Shown piece after piece: positions 17,589-26,390 of a DNA stretch of 64,000 nucleotides (position 1 is its first letter; each line of letters opens with the position of its first letter). The notes under the pieces were generated by a model, which did no database searches, was not told the DNA's origin, and saw only the letters and a program-made list of their open reading frames with translations. Position numbers and translations under genes: made by a program. The stretch is from JAUSIF01 sp963711595 (lineage in GTDB: Bacteria > Pseudomonadota > Alphaproteobacteria > Rhizobiales > Xanthobacteraceae), in assembly GCA_963711595.1 (NCBI GenBank), contig CAVQER010000007.1:802360-866359 (forward strand), read 5' to 3'.

Positions 17589-18665
17589 TCAGCTGTCAAA
17601 TCCCGGCGGCGCGGGAAGTGCGGGGTGGGTCAGCGCAAGTACCTTGAAGAGCTCGCCCATGCCGGGCGAGGGACCGGTCAGACGGCTGACGGCCTCGTCG
17701 ACCATCCCCGCAACGCTCTCATCGTTACCGCGCTTCAGATTTTCCGCCCGCAACTCGATGCCTAGCAGGCGCAGGAAATCGCCCTGGGTCACGGGTCCGA
17801 GCGCGTGAACGCCCGCTTGCATTGCCGTGGCGGCGAGTTCCTCGAAGTCGACATGCGCGGTAAGGTCCGCCTCGCCGGGATTTTCCAGCGGGTCGGCGAC
17901 GCGATGCGCGCGTACGGCCTGGAGGGTGTCGCCGAAGCCGCTCCGCACGTGGCCGTAGTCCACGATCAGCGCGGCTCCGCCGTGGGCGGCGATGCGGCGT
18001 GCAAGCTCGTGAATGATCGCAGGGTCGCGCCGCTCGAACACCGCCCCGGGCTCTACCCGATTATCACCTGTTGATTGCGCACCGCCGACAGGGATCGGTG
18101 CAGGCTCGAGGGCGAACACCAGCTTGTCGTTCCGGATTCCGACCTTGCGCTCATGCCAGCCGTCGTCGGCCTTGACGAATTGATCGATCGGCAGGGCGTC
18201 GACGAATTCGTTTGCGAGAGCGATCAGCGGTCCATCGGGCAGCGTGGAGACATCGCGGTGCCATTGCGCGGTAGCCGAAGCCAGGGCGTTGCGCTGCAAT
18301 TCGGCAAGCTTCGGGCTCGTCTCCACGAGATGCAGATCGATCGCCGCACGAAACTCCGGCACCACGTTCGCGGCACGCAGGAGATCTGCCATCAAGGTGC
18401 CGCGGCCGGGACCAAACTCAACGAGGCGTACGGGGTGCGGCCCGCCCATCGCCCGCCAGATCTCCGCGCACCAAATTCCCAGAAGCTCGCCGAACATCTG
18501 GCTGACTTCGGGCGCGGTGATGAAGTCTCCGCCGGATCCCAGCGGGTCGCGGGTAATGTAGTAGCCGTAGGTCGGGTGGCCGAGGCAAAGCGACATGTAA
18601 CGAGAAACCGAAAGCGGTCCTTCGCTTTCGATCAAGGCGCGAAGCTCTGCTTCGAGTTGATTCAT
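17589..18665 (-). CDS. Class I SAM-dependent methyltransferase, MidA/NDUFAF7 family
   Basis: 358 residues. The opening ALIESEGPLSVSRYMSLCLGHPTYGYY and the SAM motif VEFGPGRGTLMADLLRA are the MidA/NDUFAF7 (DUF185) signature. The mitochondrial homolog dimethylates an arginine of a complex I subunit; a similar role in alphaproteobacteria is plausible but not shown. Its ATG overlaps the lgt stop by four bases (ATGA), so it is translationally coupled to lgt, an arrangement common in this group. Confidence 0.92.
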   Translation of the reverse strand: MNQLEAELRALIESEGPLSVSRYMSLCLGHPTYGYYITRDPLGSGGDFITAPEVSQMFGELLGIWCAEIWRAMGGPHPVRLVEFGPGRGTLMADLLRAANVVPEFRAAIDLHLVETSPKLAELQRNALASATAQWHRDVSTLPDGPLIALANEFVDALPIDQFVKADDGWHERKVGIRNDKLVFALEPAPIPVGGAQSTGDNRVEPGAVFERRDPAIIHELARRIAAHGGAALIVDYGHVRSGFGDTLQAVRAHRVADPLENPGEADLTAHVDFEELAATAMQAGVHALGPVTQGDFLRLLGIELRAENLKRGNDESVAGMVDEAVSRLTGPSPGMGELFKVLALTHPALPAPPGFDS

Positions 18666-19480
18666 GCGGCCGGTGCACCGCGCCGAGCGTGCACGATCGC
18701 GGCGAAGCCGGCGAGGATCATCGGCAATGAAAGCAGCATGCCCATGGTCAGTCCGCCCGCGAGAAAGCCGATATGTGCATCGGGCTCGCGGAAGAACTCG
18801 CCGAACACGCGCGTCAATCCATAGCCGGCGACGAACAGTCCGCCGATGAGACCGGGGCGCGCCAGCGCGCCGCGGCGCAGGGCGATCAAGGCAACCACGA
18901 ACAGGAGAATTCCTTCGAGCCCTGCCTCGTAAAGCTGGCTGGGGTGCCTGGGTTCAGGCCCGGCATGAGGAAACACGACAGCCCACGCGACGTCCGTGGC
19001 GCGCCCCCAAAGTTCGCCATTCACGAAGTTCGCGAGTCGGCCGAGGAACAAGCCGACGGGAGTCACGATGGCCGCAAGGTCGAGCATCGAGAGAACCGGA
19101 ATGCCGCGCGATCGCGCGAAAAGGATGAGGGCGAGAACGGTTCCGAGGAAGCCGCCGTGAAACGACATGCCGCCGCGCCAGAGGACGAAAATCTCCAGCG
19201 GATGCGACGCGAAATACACCGGTTGGTAAAACAGGACGTATCCAAGCCGGCCGCCGAGCACGATGCCCAGCGCGACCCATACGATCAGGTCGTCGACGTC
19301 GATCGGCTTGATTGGCGAGCGTCCGCCCCAGAGGCGGTCGTTGGCCGCGATACGCCGTGCGAGCCACCAGCCAAGCAGGATGCCGCTCACGTAGGCGAGC
19401 GCGTACCAGCGGATCGCGATCGGACCGATCGAAATCAGAATGGGATCGAAGTTCGGGAATGGCAGCGCGAGAGGCGGCAT
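18662..19480 (-). CDS. lgt: Prolipoprotein diacylglyceryl transferase
   Basis: Inner-membrane enzyme that moves diacylglycerol from phosphatidylglycerol to the lipobox Cys of prolipoproteins. 272 residues from ATG 19480; a TTG at 19516 is in frame but poorly placed. Seven or so hydrophobic segments; the signature RLANFVNGELWGR and the HGGFLGT segment with the essential His are present, as is GRLGYVLFYQP. First gene of the run lgt-midA-pgeF-lipoprotein, divergent from ubiK. Confidence 0.96.
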   Translation of the reverse strand: MPPLALPFPNFDPILISIGPIAIRWYALAYVSGILLGWWLARRIAANDRLWGGRSPIKPIDVDDLIVWVALGIVLGGRLGYVLFYQPVYFASHPLEIFVLWRGGMSFHGGFLGTVLALILFARSRGIPVLSMLDLAAIVTPVGLFLGRLANFVNGELWGRATDVAWAVVFPHAGPEPRHPSQLYEAGLEGILLFVVALIALRRGALARPGLIGGLFVAGYGLTRVFGEFFREPDAHIGFLAGGLTMGMLLSLPMILAGFAAIVHARRGAPAA

Positions 19481-19587
19481 CGATGCGTAAATCGGCTCGG
19501 GTCGCGGGGAAGTCAAGGCATGGCGTACTTGCGTCGCCCGGTCATAAGGCCCATTTGTGTCCTGCCAATGCTAGCCCGGAGGCGCGC

Positions 19588-19858
19588 ATGACTCAGACCA
19601 ACAACCGGTTGCTCGACGAGATGGCGCGGCTGATGAACGACGCGGCTGGCGTAGCCGAGGGCGCGCGGCGCGAGGTGCAGACGTTCATGCGCTCGCAAGC
19701 TGAGCGCATCTTGCGCGACATGGATGTCGTGACACGCGAAGAGCACGAGGCCGTCAAGGAAATGGCTGCGCGGGCACGCGAGGAAAACGAGCGTTTGGCC
19801 GCAAGAACTTGCCGAGGTTGAAAAGAAGCTCGGAATTTCTTCCTCGGGTAGCCAGTAA
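19588..19858 (+). pseudogene. ubiK: UbiK-type accessory factor (BMFP domain), frameshifted near its end
   Basis: Starts at ATG 19588 after GGAGG. Reads as a UbiK/YqiC coiled-coil protein (RLLDEMARLMNDAAGVAEGAR, then FMRSQAERILRDMDVVTREE, EENERLA), an accessory factor of the ubiquinone synthesis complex. At about 19798-19803 the frame breaks: the zero frame ends after ARTCRG at 19821, while the next frame continues QELAEVEKKLGISSSGSQ and stops at 19858, exactly the expected coiled-coil C-terminus. Removing one base (gccgcaag to gcgcaag) restores it. Either a real frameshift or a sequence error. Its position beside lgt is normal for the group. Confidence 0.8.
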
Positions 19859-20127
19859 ACGCCTCCGGGAGCCCCGTGATTTCAGCGTTTTGTCGCGGCT
19901 TGCCCGAAGCTTGTGGACGCTTCCCACCAGGCCATTGAAGCAAAGACCGAATCCGATTCTGCTGCGATTGCGAGCGTTCGTTCGATTGTCGAACGCGGTC
20001 GTAGTTCTGTGATGATTCCGTCACGTTGCCGCCATACCGGGCCGTGACGAATCATCTGTCGGTGGGGCGTGTCGCCAGGCGGGGGCACTCCGGCCCACGC
20101 AAAACAAGAACGAACACGGGGTCGAGC

Positions 20128-20628
20128 ATGGCTTTCGCCGAAATGGAAGTGGATCATCCGGCAAACCCGGTTGATCTGGTCGAGCGACTCGCATCGCTCA
20201 ACGATTGGAGCTTCGAGCGGTCGGGCGACTACGAGATCTCTCTGTCGATCGCCGGCCGCTGGAGCGATTATCACGTCTCATTCCAATGGATGAATGAAAT
20301 CGAGGCGCTGCACCTCGCGTGCGCGTTCGATCTCAAGGTGCCGGAGGGGCGCCGCGTGGAAGTGCTGAAACTGCTCGCGATCGTAAACGAGCAGCTCTGG
20401 GTCGGTCACTTCGACCTTTGGTCCGACGAGGGGATGGTGATGTACCGGAACGCCTTGCTGCTCGCGGGCGGTGCGACAGCGAGCGGCCGGCAATGCGAAG
20501 CGCTGTTGAAGAGCGCGCTCGATGCCGCCGAGCGCTGTTTTCCTGCGTTCCAGTACGTGATCTGGGCCGGGAAGACCGCGAAGGAAGCGATGGATGCCAC
20601 GATGTTCGAGACGGCTGGTGAAGCTTGA
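20128..20628 (+). CDS. YbjN domain-containing protein
   Basis: 166 residues from ATG 20128. It is acidic and soluble, with the YbjN pattern: DWSFERSGDYEISLSIAGRW, VSFQWMNEIEALHLACAF, and a helical C-terminal half (VNEQLWVGHFDLWSDEG). YbjN proteins resemble type III secretion chaperones and have been linked to motility and stress in E. coli, but their biochemical role is unclear. It precedes proC in the same direction, an arrangement common in Bradyrhizobium relatives. Confidence 0.85.
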   Translation: MAFAEMEVDHPANPVDLVERLASLNDWSFERSGDYEISLSIAGRWSDYHVSFQWMNEIEALHLACAFDLKVPEGRRVEVLKLLAIVNEQLWVGHFDLWSDEGMVMYRNALLLAGGATASGRQCEALLKSALDAAERCFPAFQYVIWAGKTAKEAMDATMFETAGEA

Positions 20629-20722
20629 CCAGATGCTGTTGCCGCTTTTTGATCGAGCCGCGCCGGACCCTCCGCCGGATTAGATCCGGCGTCGGCGGCG
20701 CGGCGGTGGCGAAGCCTAACCA

Positions 20723-21550
20723 ATGAATTCGCTGGCGTCGGTTCCGGGAGCAATTCTGCTCGTCGGCGCCGGCAAGATGGGCGGCGCGATGCTAGAGGCA
20801 TGGCTCGCGCGCGGGCTGCCACCGGCATTGGTTTCCGTCATCGATCCCGCGCCGTCATCCGCGGCCGCGAAACTAATCGCCGCGCGGCGTATCGCGCGCG
20901 ATCCGCAGCCGCAGTTGATCGCAAATCATGCGGCAATCGTGCTGGCGGTGAAGCCGCAGACGGCCTCCGAAGTCATGCCGCAGCTTGCGCGTTTCGTCGG
21001 CCGTGACACCGTCGTCGTCTCGATTATGGCAGGCTGCACGATCGGATTTCTCGCAAAGAACTTGCCGAAGGGCGCGGCCATCGTGCGCGCGATGCCTAAC
21101 ACGCCCGCGTCGATCGGTCGTGGCATGACCGTCGCGGTTCCGAACGCGCGGGTGAACACCAGCGCGCGCGAGCTGGCGGACGTATTGCTCTCCGCGACCG
21201 GCCCGGTGGAGTGGGTCAAGAACGAGAAGTGGATGGATGCGGTGACCGCCGTGTCCGGATCCGGACCGGCGTACGTGTTCCTGCTGGCCGAAAGTTTGGC
21301 GCGCGCGGGAGCTGCGGTCGGATTGCCGAAGCCGCTCGCTGCTCGCCTTGCGCGTGCGACCGTGGCCGGGGCAGGAGAGCTCTTGCATCGGTCGGACCTC
21401 GATCCGGCGAAGCTTCGCGAGAACGTGACCTCGCCTGGGGGCACGACGGCGGCGGCCTTGAAAGTGTTGATGGGAAAGAGTGGCATCGACGGCTTGATGA
21501 AAAAGGCCGTAGCCGCGGCCACGCGCCGCTCGCGCGAGCTCGCCGGCTGA
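20723..21550 (+). CDS. proC: Pyrroline-5-carboxylate reductase
   Basis: Last step of proline synthesis: reduces pyrroline-5-carboxylate with NAD(P)H. 275 residues. The N-terminal Rossmann motif is LLVGAGKMGGAMLEAWLARG (about 11-30). Then AVKPQ, RAMPNTPASIGRGM, the conserved SGSGPAYVFLLAE and the C-terminal TSPGGTTAAAL helix region. All expected functional motifs are intact. Followed 63 bases later by a TetR gene. Confidence 0.97.
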   Translation: MNSLASVPGAILLVGAGKMGGAMLEAWLARGLPPALVSVIDPAPSSAAAKLIAARRIARDPQPQLIANHAAIVLAVKPQTASEVMPQLARFVGRDTVVVSIMAGCTIGFLAKNLPKGAAIVRAMPNTPASIGRGMTVAVPNARVNTSARELADVLLSATGPVEWVKNEKWMDAVTAVSGSGPAYVFLLAESLARAGAAVGLPKPLAARLARATVAGAGELLHRSDLDPAKLRENVTSPGGTTAAALKVLMGKSGIDGLMKKAVAAATRRSRELAG

Positions 21551-21613
21551 AGCCTTTCCTCAACCGCCCGGAACTCCTACATTCGGCCTGAGTTTGCGTC
21601 CGGGAGGCCGGTC

Positions 21614-22255
21614 ATGGCCAATCGAGAAAAAGTAGTTGAAGCGTTTCTCCAGCTGCTCGCACAGACATCCTTTCAGCAGATCGGTTTCGCCGCCCTAGCG
21701 GCGCGAGCGGATATGCCGCTTGCCGAACTTCGCGCGGAGTTCAATTCGACGCTCGAGGTTCTTGCCGCCTTCATGCGGGAAACCGACCGGAAGGTTCTTG
21801 CGGGCGTCGACCCGGAGCTGGCCGATGAACCGGCGCGTGAACGCCTGTTCGACGTGTTGATGCGGCGCATCGAGATGTTGAAGCTGCACCGCGAGGCGGT
21901 TCGGTCGCTGGCACGTTCGGCGCGACGCGACCCCGGACTGGCGCTCGCGTTGAATCGGTTGTCACTGCGGTCGCAGAAGTGGATGCTCGCGGCCGCGGGG
22001 GTCGATTCAGCCGGCATGCAGGGCGATCTGCGGGCGCAAGGGTTGGTCGTCGTCATGGCGCGGACGCTTCGCGTGTGGCTGGACGACGAAGATCCGGGGC
22101 TCGCCCGTACGATGGCGACACTCGACCGGGAACTCGCAAACGGCGAACGAATGCTCAAATTCCTCGGTGATATCTGCGGGCTCGTTCCGCGCTTTGGACC
22201 TGGGCGGCGTGCGCGCCGGCGCCCGGAGGGACCGGCGGATTCGGCGGCGGCCTGA
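21614..22255 (+). CDS. TetR-family transcriptional regulator
   Basis: 213 residues. The N-terminal 45 residues fit a TetR helix-turn-helix (VVEAFLQLLAQTSFQQIGFAALAARADMPLAELRAEF), with the rest helical and rich in Arg and Leu. Similar proteins are often annotated COQ9-like or TetR in this neighbourhood; I cannot exclude a ligand-binding rather than DNA-binding role. GGAGG-like site before ATG 21614. It is followed seven bases later by a CsaA-like gene, so the pair is probably one transcript. Confidence 0.75.
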   Translation: MANREKVVEAFLQLLAQTSFQQIGFAALAARADMPLAELRAEFNSTLEVLAAFMRETDRKVLAGVDPELADEPARERLFDVLMRRIEMLKLHREAVRSLARSARRDPGLALALNRLSLRSQKWMLAAAGVDSAGMQGDLRAQGLVVVMARTLRVWLDDEDPGLARTMATLDRELANGERMLKFLGDICGLVPRFGPGRRARRRPEGPADSAAA

Positions 22256-22262
22256 CTGGCTC

Positions 22263-22616
22263 ATGAGCGAACCGCTTTCGCCGACAATATCCAATGACGA
22301 TTTCCGCAAGGTCGACGTGCGCGTCGGCACGATCGTGGACGCACAACCTTTTCCCGAAGCACGCAAGCCCTCTATCAAGCTCGTGATCGACTTCGGACCG
22401 GGGATCGGCACACGCAAATCGTCGGCGCAGCTCGTCAGGCACTACAAGCCTGCGGAGCTGGTCGGGCGCCAGGTCGCGGCAGTTCTGAACTTTCCGCCGC
22501 GTCAAATCGGACCGATGATGTCGGAGGTCCTGACGCTCGGATTTCCGGATGAAGAGGGCGAGGTTGTGTTGTTCGCACCGGACAAGAAGCTGCCTAACGG
22601 CGGACGCCTGTTCTGA
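22263..22616 (+). CDS. csaA: tRNA-binding domain protein, CsaA type
   Basis: 117 residues, an OB-fold tRNA-binding domain alone. The CsaA signature is clear: DDFRKVDVRVGTIVDAQPFPEARKP, VIDFGPGIGTRKSSAQL, AVLNFPPRQIGPMMSEVLTLGF and the C-terminal PNGGRLF. CsaA is thought to act as a chaperone linked to protein secretion in Bacillus and binds tRNA in vitro; its role in proteobacteria is uncertain. ATG 22263 chosen; it ends one base before the convergent histidine kinase gene. Confidence 0.92.
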   Translation: MSEPLSPTISNDDFRKVDVRVGTIVDAQPFPEARKPSIKLVIDFGPGIGTRKSSAQLVRHYKPAELVGRQVAAVLNFPPRQIGPMMSEVLTLGFPDEEGEVVLFAPDKKLPNGGRLF

Positions 22617-24005
22617 TCAGACCGGGATCCGCACCGTCGCGCGGAGCCCGCCCAGCGGGCTCTCCGAAAGCATTATTTCTCCGCCGTGCACCCCGGCGAT
22701 ATCGCGCGCGATCGAAAGGCCGAGCCCGGTGCCGGTCTCATTCTGGTTGCGGGCATCATCGAGACGCAGGAACGGCCTGAACACGTCCTCGCGACGGTCG
22801 CGAGGAATCCCGGGGCCGTCGTCATCCACCTGGACCATGAGCCAGCGCGGCTCGCGCGAGCCGGAAAGCGAGATCGTCGAGCCGAAGCGCGCAGCGTTCG
22901 ACACGAGATTGGCGAGACAACGCTTGAACGCGTCCGGTCGTACCTGAACGATGGGAGGTCCGGCAAAAGTCGCGCTCGCCCGCTTGCCCCGCCGGCCCGC
23001 CTCGGTTGCGAGTTCATCGAGCAGCTCGGAAACGTCGACCAGCCCCGGCTGTTCGCCCGCCTCGCTCTTGGCGAATGCGAGATAGGCCTCGAGCATCCGC
23101 TGCATTTCTTCCACGTCGCGACGCAGCGCCTCGATCTCCGGGCTGTCGTCGATCAAGGCGAGTTCGAGCTTGAACCGCGTGAGGATCGTACGGAGATCGT
23201 GCGACACGCCGGCGAGCATCGTCGTACGTTGCTCGATCTGGCGCTCGATACGCAGTTTCATTTCGAGGAACGCCTGAGCGGCCTGACGCACCTCGCGCGC
23301 GCCGCGTGGACGAAAATCGGGGATGTCGCGGCCCTTTCCGAAGGCGTCGGCGGCCTCCGCGAGCCTCAAGATCGGTCTGATCTGATTGCGCAGGAACAGA
23401 ATGGCGATGCCGAGCAAAACGAGCGACGTGGCAACCATCCAGACCAGGAAGATATGTGAGTTCGAGGCATAAGCCTGACTGCGCCGCGCAAACACGCGCA
23501 TCACCGACTTTTCCAACTGGATGCGGATCTCGAGGAGGTTGGAGTTGCCGACCGTGTCGATCCAGTATGGACGATCGACGAACCGGCTTATTTCGCGCGA
23601 GAGCGCCGAGTCGAGCACCGAGAAGAAGGGTTTGGGCCCCGGAGGCGGTAGTGGCTCGGGCGGTAGCAACTCTACGTTCAGGCCAAGCTTTTCGCTTGCG
23701 ATCTTGCGGAGCAGGGGGGCGTTGTCGCGTTGTGGAAAGGCTTCGTAAATCTCGATGAGCGCGGCGACATCCTGTGCGAGCGAAGCAGACAGGCGCTGCG
23801 TTACGAGATTGTAGTGGCGCTCCATGAACACGAAGGCGACCACCGATTGCAGCAGCACCATCGGCGTGACGATGATCAACAACGATCGCGCGTAGAGCCC
23901 CTTCGGCAGTTTGGCCGTCAGCCACATGCCGAGCCGGGTCCACGGCGCCCGGACACGCACGATCAGGGAGCGAATATTGGCGCGACCTGTATCGAGCACG
24001 GTCAC
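22617..24005 (-). CDS. Membrane sensor histidine kinase, EnvZ-like
   Basis: 462 residues. Two membrane helices (about 42-62 and 188-209) flank a periplasmic loop of about 125 residues; then a HAMP domain, the phospho-acceptor GVSHDLRTILTRF (about 272-284), N box NLVSNAARFG, G1 DDDGPGIP and G2 GTGLGLSI. The HisKA sequence DLRTILTR is close to EnvZ. GTG start overlaps the stop of the response regulator (GTGA), so kinase and regulator are made together. The signal is unknown. Confidence 0.95.
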   Translation of the reverse strand: MTVLDTGRANIRSLIVRVRAPWTRLGMWLTAKLPKGLYARSLLIIVTPMVLLQSVVAFVFMERHYNLVTQRLSASLAQDVAALIEIYEAFPQRDNAPLLRKIASEKLGLNVELLPPEPLPPPGPKPFFSVLDSALSREISRFVDRPYWIDTVGNSNLLEIRIQLEKSVMRVFARRSQAYASNSHIFLVWMVATSLVLLGIAILFLRNQIRPILRLAEAADAFGKGRDIPDFRPRGAREVRQAAQAFLEMKLRIERQIEQRTTMLAGVSHDLRTILTRFKLELALIDDSPEIEALRRDVEEMQRMLEAYLAFAKSEAGEQPGLVDVSELLDELATEAGRRGKRASATFAGPPIVQVRPDAFKRCLANLVSNAARFGSTISLSGSREPRWLMVQVDDDGPGIPRDRREDVFRPFLRLDDARNQNETGTGLGLSIARDIAGVHGGEIMLSESPLGGLRATVRIPV

Positions 24006-24709
24006 GGGGTCGCCACTAACCGATAGCCGACGCCGCGCACCGTCCGTAGATAGATCGGATCGGTTGGATTGCTCTCGATCTTGCGACGCAGGCGATTGAT
24101 CTGTACGTCCACCGCTCGCTCGCTCGCATTGATGCCCGGCGCGGCAAGATTCTGGCGCGGAACCGTTCCGCCACCGCTTGCAGACAACACCCGGAGCATC
24201 TCGCGCTCGCGATCGGTGATGCGCACGGGCTTGCCGCCGCGCGTGAGCTCGCCGCTGCCGAGGTCGAACACAAAGTCGCCAAAGCGGACACTCTCGATCG
24301 GCCGTGCGTCGGGTTGCTCCGAACGCTTGAGGATGTTGCCGATTCGAAGCAGCAGCTCGCGCGGCTCGAAGGGCTTCGGCACGTAGTCATCGGCGCCGAT
24401 CGAGAGTCCGGCGATGCGGTCTTCGGCCTCGGTGCGCGCCGTGAGCATGAGAATCGGCACGTTCGATCCGTTGCGGATTGAGCGCGCCAGGTCGAGGCCG
24501 CTCTCGCCCGGCATCATCACGTCGAGAACGAGCAGATCGAAGGCGATCCCGCCGAGTCGTGATCGTGCCTCGCTTGCCGAATTTGCCGTGGTCACGCGAT
24601 AGCCGTGATCCGACAAGTACCGGGACAGCAGTTCGAGAATGCGCCGGTCATCGTCCACGAGCAGAAGATGAGGAGCGTTGTCCGGCGGCGGGGTGCGGGG
24701 ATGGACCAT
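24002..24709 (-). CDS. OmpR-family response regulator
   Basis: 235 residues: a receiver domain with the acidic pair VDDD (19-22), phospho-acceptor Asp in LLVLDVMMPGESG (about 57-69) and switch Lys in PKPFEPRELLLR, then a winged-helix DNA-binding domain ending in RRKIESNPTDPIYLRTVRGVGYRL. Partner of the kinase that follows it with a 4-base overlap. Six bases upstream is the MarR gene, so marR-ompR-kinase is one unit, a gene order I know from many Rhizobiales. Confidence 0.95.
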   Translation of the reverse strand: MVHPRTPPPDNAPHLLLVDDDRRILELLSRYLSDHGYRVTTANSASEARSRLGGIAFDLLVLDVMMPGESGLDLARSIRNGSNVPILMLTARTEAEDRIAGLSIGADDYVPKPFEPRELLLRIGNILKRSEQPDARPIESVRFGDFVFDLGSGELTRGGKPVRITDREREMLRVLSASGGGTVPRQNLAAPGINASERAVDVQINRLRRKIESNPTDPIYLRTVRGVGYRLVATP

Positions 24710-24715
24710 CGTCGC

Positions 24716-25264
24716 TCAGCCCCGCGTTGCATTCGTGCTTCCGGCGAGATCGGCGCGCGTCATGAGGCGCTCGACCTCCTCGCGCGAAGCCGGATCGATC
24801 ATCGCCGACAGGAATCGGCGGGCGGCGTCACGCGCACCGGGCCCGCATTCGTGCAGGGCGCGGGCAAAGCGCCGGGTTTGCAGAAGCGCGAGGTCACGCG
24901 CGAGGGTTTCGCCCTTGACCGTCAGAAACAGCAGGCGCTGGCGGCGGTCAGCGGGGCCGGCCTTCTGAGCCACGTAACCGTTCTCAACAAGGTCGCGCAG
25001 TACGCGCCCAAGGCTTTGCTTCGTTATCTTCAGGATCTCGAGCAGGTCCGCGACGCGCATGCCGGGATGGCGATTGACAAAATGAAGGACCCGATGGTGC
25101 GCGCGGCCGAAGCCGAGCCGGGAAAGCAGTTCGTCGGCGTCGCCGATGAAATCGCGATACGCGAAAAACAGAAGCTCGATCAAATCGTACGCCGGACCGC
25201 CCGGGCGTTCCCGAGTCGGTTCAGAGAGACGAGCGGATACCGTCGACACGTTTATGTCAGCCAT
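24716..25264 (-). CDS. MarR-family transcriptional regulator
   Basis: 182 residues from ATG 25264. Winged helix-turn-helix of MarR type: LLSRLGFGRAHHRVLHFVNRHPGMRVADLLEILKITKQSLGRVLRDLVENGYV, then DRRQRLLFLTVKG in the wing. The start codon lies inside a 7-base inverted repeat (25253-25273), a likely autoregulatory operator. It leads the marR-ompR-kinase unit and is divergent from ilvE. Ligand unknown. Confidence 0.92.
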   Translation of the reverse strand: MADINVSTVSARLSEPTRERPGGPAYDLIELLFFAYRDFIGDADELLSRLGFGRAHHRVLHFVNRHPGMRVADLLEILKITKQSLGRVLRDLVENGYVAQKAGPADRRQRLLFLTVKGETLARDLALLQTRRFARALHECGPGARDAARRFLSAMIDPASREEVERLMTRADLAGSTNATRG

Positions 25265-25273
25265 GTTGACATA
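25253..25273. promoter_or_regulatory. Candidate MarR operator overlapping the marR start codon
   Basis: TATGTCA, 7 bases, TGACATA: perfect 7-base arms around the marR ATG. MarR repressors commonly bind dyads at their own promoter or start. The gap to ilvE starts here, so ilvE could also be affected. Inference from symmetry and position only. Confidence 0.5.
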
Positions 25274-25491
25274 TTTAGCGCGAAGTGTTACCGAGCGCAA
25301 AGTTCCGGCGAAACGTTTGTTTTCCGGGCGGAAACCGACCGGTCTGATCGTTGCGCCGCGTCACAAGACGCGCTCTCATGCGGAAAACATATCGGGAGTT
25401 GGCCCGCGTGGCAAAACCCGATTGGCGGGGCGGAAGCGGTTGGTTATCAGCAGGATCGGCAGCTCGGCGGGCCGGTCTTGAGGAGGAAGCG

Positions 25492-26388
25492 ATGGCCGGC
25501 GACACCTTCGACAACCGTCCAGGCGTCATCTGGTACGACGGCACGCTGGTGCCGTGGACCGACGCCACCATGCACGTGCTGAGCCACGGGCTGCATTACG
25601 CGAGCTGCGTGTTCGAGGGTGAGCGCGCCTATGGCGGCGAAATCTACAAATGCACGGAGCACTCCGAGCGCCTGAAGGCCTCGGCGCAGATGCTCGATTT
25701 CGAAATTCCCTATTCGATCGCCGAGATCGACGCCGCGAAGCGTCTTGTCCTCGAGACGAACAAGCAGACGGATGCGTACGTGCGTCCGGTTGCGTGGCGC
25801 GGCAGCGAGATGATGGGCGTCTCCGCGCAGCACAACAAGATTCACCTGTCGATCGCGACCTGGGAGTGGCCGAGCTATTTCGATCCGGAGGAGCGACTGA
25901 AGGGCTTGCGTCTGGATCTTGCGGAATATCGCCGGCCCGATCCCGCGACGATTCCCTCCAGGGCCAAGGCGGCCGGCCTCTACATGATCTGCACGATCTC
26001 CAAGCACAAGGCTGAGCGGAAAGGCTACGCGGACGCCATGATGCTGGACTGGCGCGGTCTGGTCGCGGAATGCACCGGCGCGAACATCTTTTTTATCAAG
26101 GACGGCAAAATCCACACGCCGACCGCGGATTGCTTCCTCGATGGCATCACGCGCCGCGCGGCGATTTCGCTCGCGCGCAAGCGCGGCATCGAGGTGATCG
26201 AGCGGCAGATCAAGCCGGAGGAATTGTCCGGCTTCACAGAGTGCTTCATCACCGGCACGGCCGCGGAAGTGACGCCGGTGTCCGAGATCGCCGATTGGCG
26301 GTTCACGCCGGGTACAATCACCAAGCAACTGATGGACGACTACACGGCCGAAGTGCAGCCGAAGAAGAAGCGTTCGGCCGCGGCGTAG
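25492..26388 (+). CDS. ilvE: Branched-chain amino acid aminotransferase (class IV)
   Basis: Transfers amino groups between glutamate and the 2-oxo acids of Leu, Ile and Val. 298 residues from ATG 25492 after a strong AGGAGGAAG site; the upstream 47 codons of open frame are discarded. Fold type IV PLP features are present: LSHGLHYASCVFEGERAY, the VRPVAWRG arginine segment, KAAGLYMICTISKHKAERKGYADAMMLD with the PLP lysine, and ECTGANIFFI. Divergent from the marR-ompR-kinase unit. Confidence 0.95.
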   Translation: MAGDTFDNRPGVIWYDGTLVPWTDATMHVLSHGLHYASCVFEGERAYGGEIYKCTEHSERLKASAQMLDFEIPYSIAEIDAAKRLVLETNKQTDAYVRPVAWRGSEMMGVSAQHNKIHLSIATWEWPSYFDPEERLKGLRLDLAEYRRPDPATIPSRAKAAGLYMICTISKHKAERKGYADAMMLDWRGLVAECTGANIFFIKDGKIHTPTADCFLDGITRRAAISLARKRGIEVIERQIKPEELSGFTECFITGTAAEVTPVSEIADWRFTPGTITKQLMDDYTAEVQPKKKRSAAA

Positions 26389-26390
26389 CC

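Noticed and set aside
19593..20024. 143-codon minus-strand frame over ubiK
   Set aside because: It is antisense to ubiK and rich in Arg and Ser in the way expected of a shadow frame; the frameshifted ubiK explains the region.
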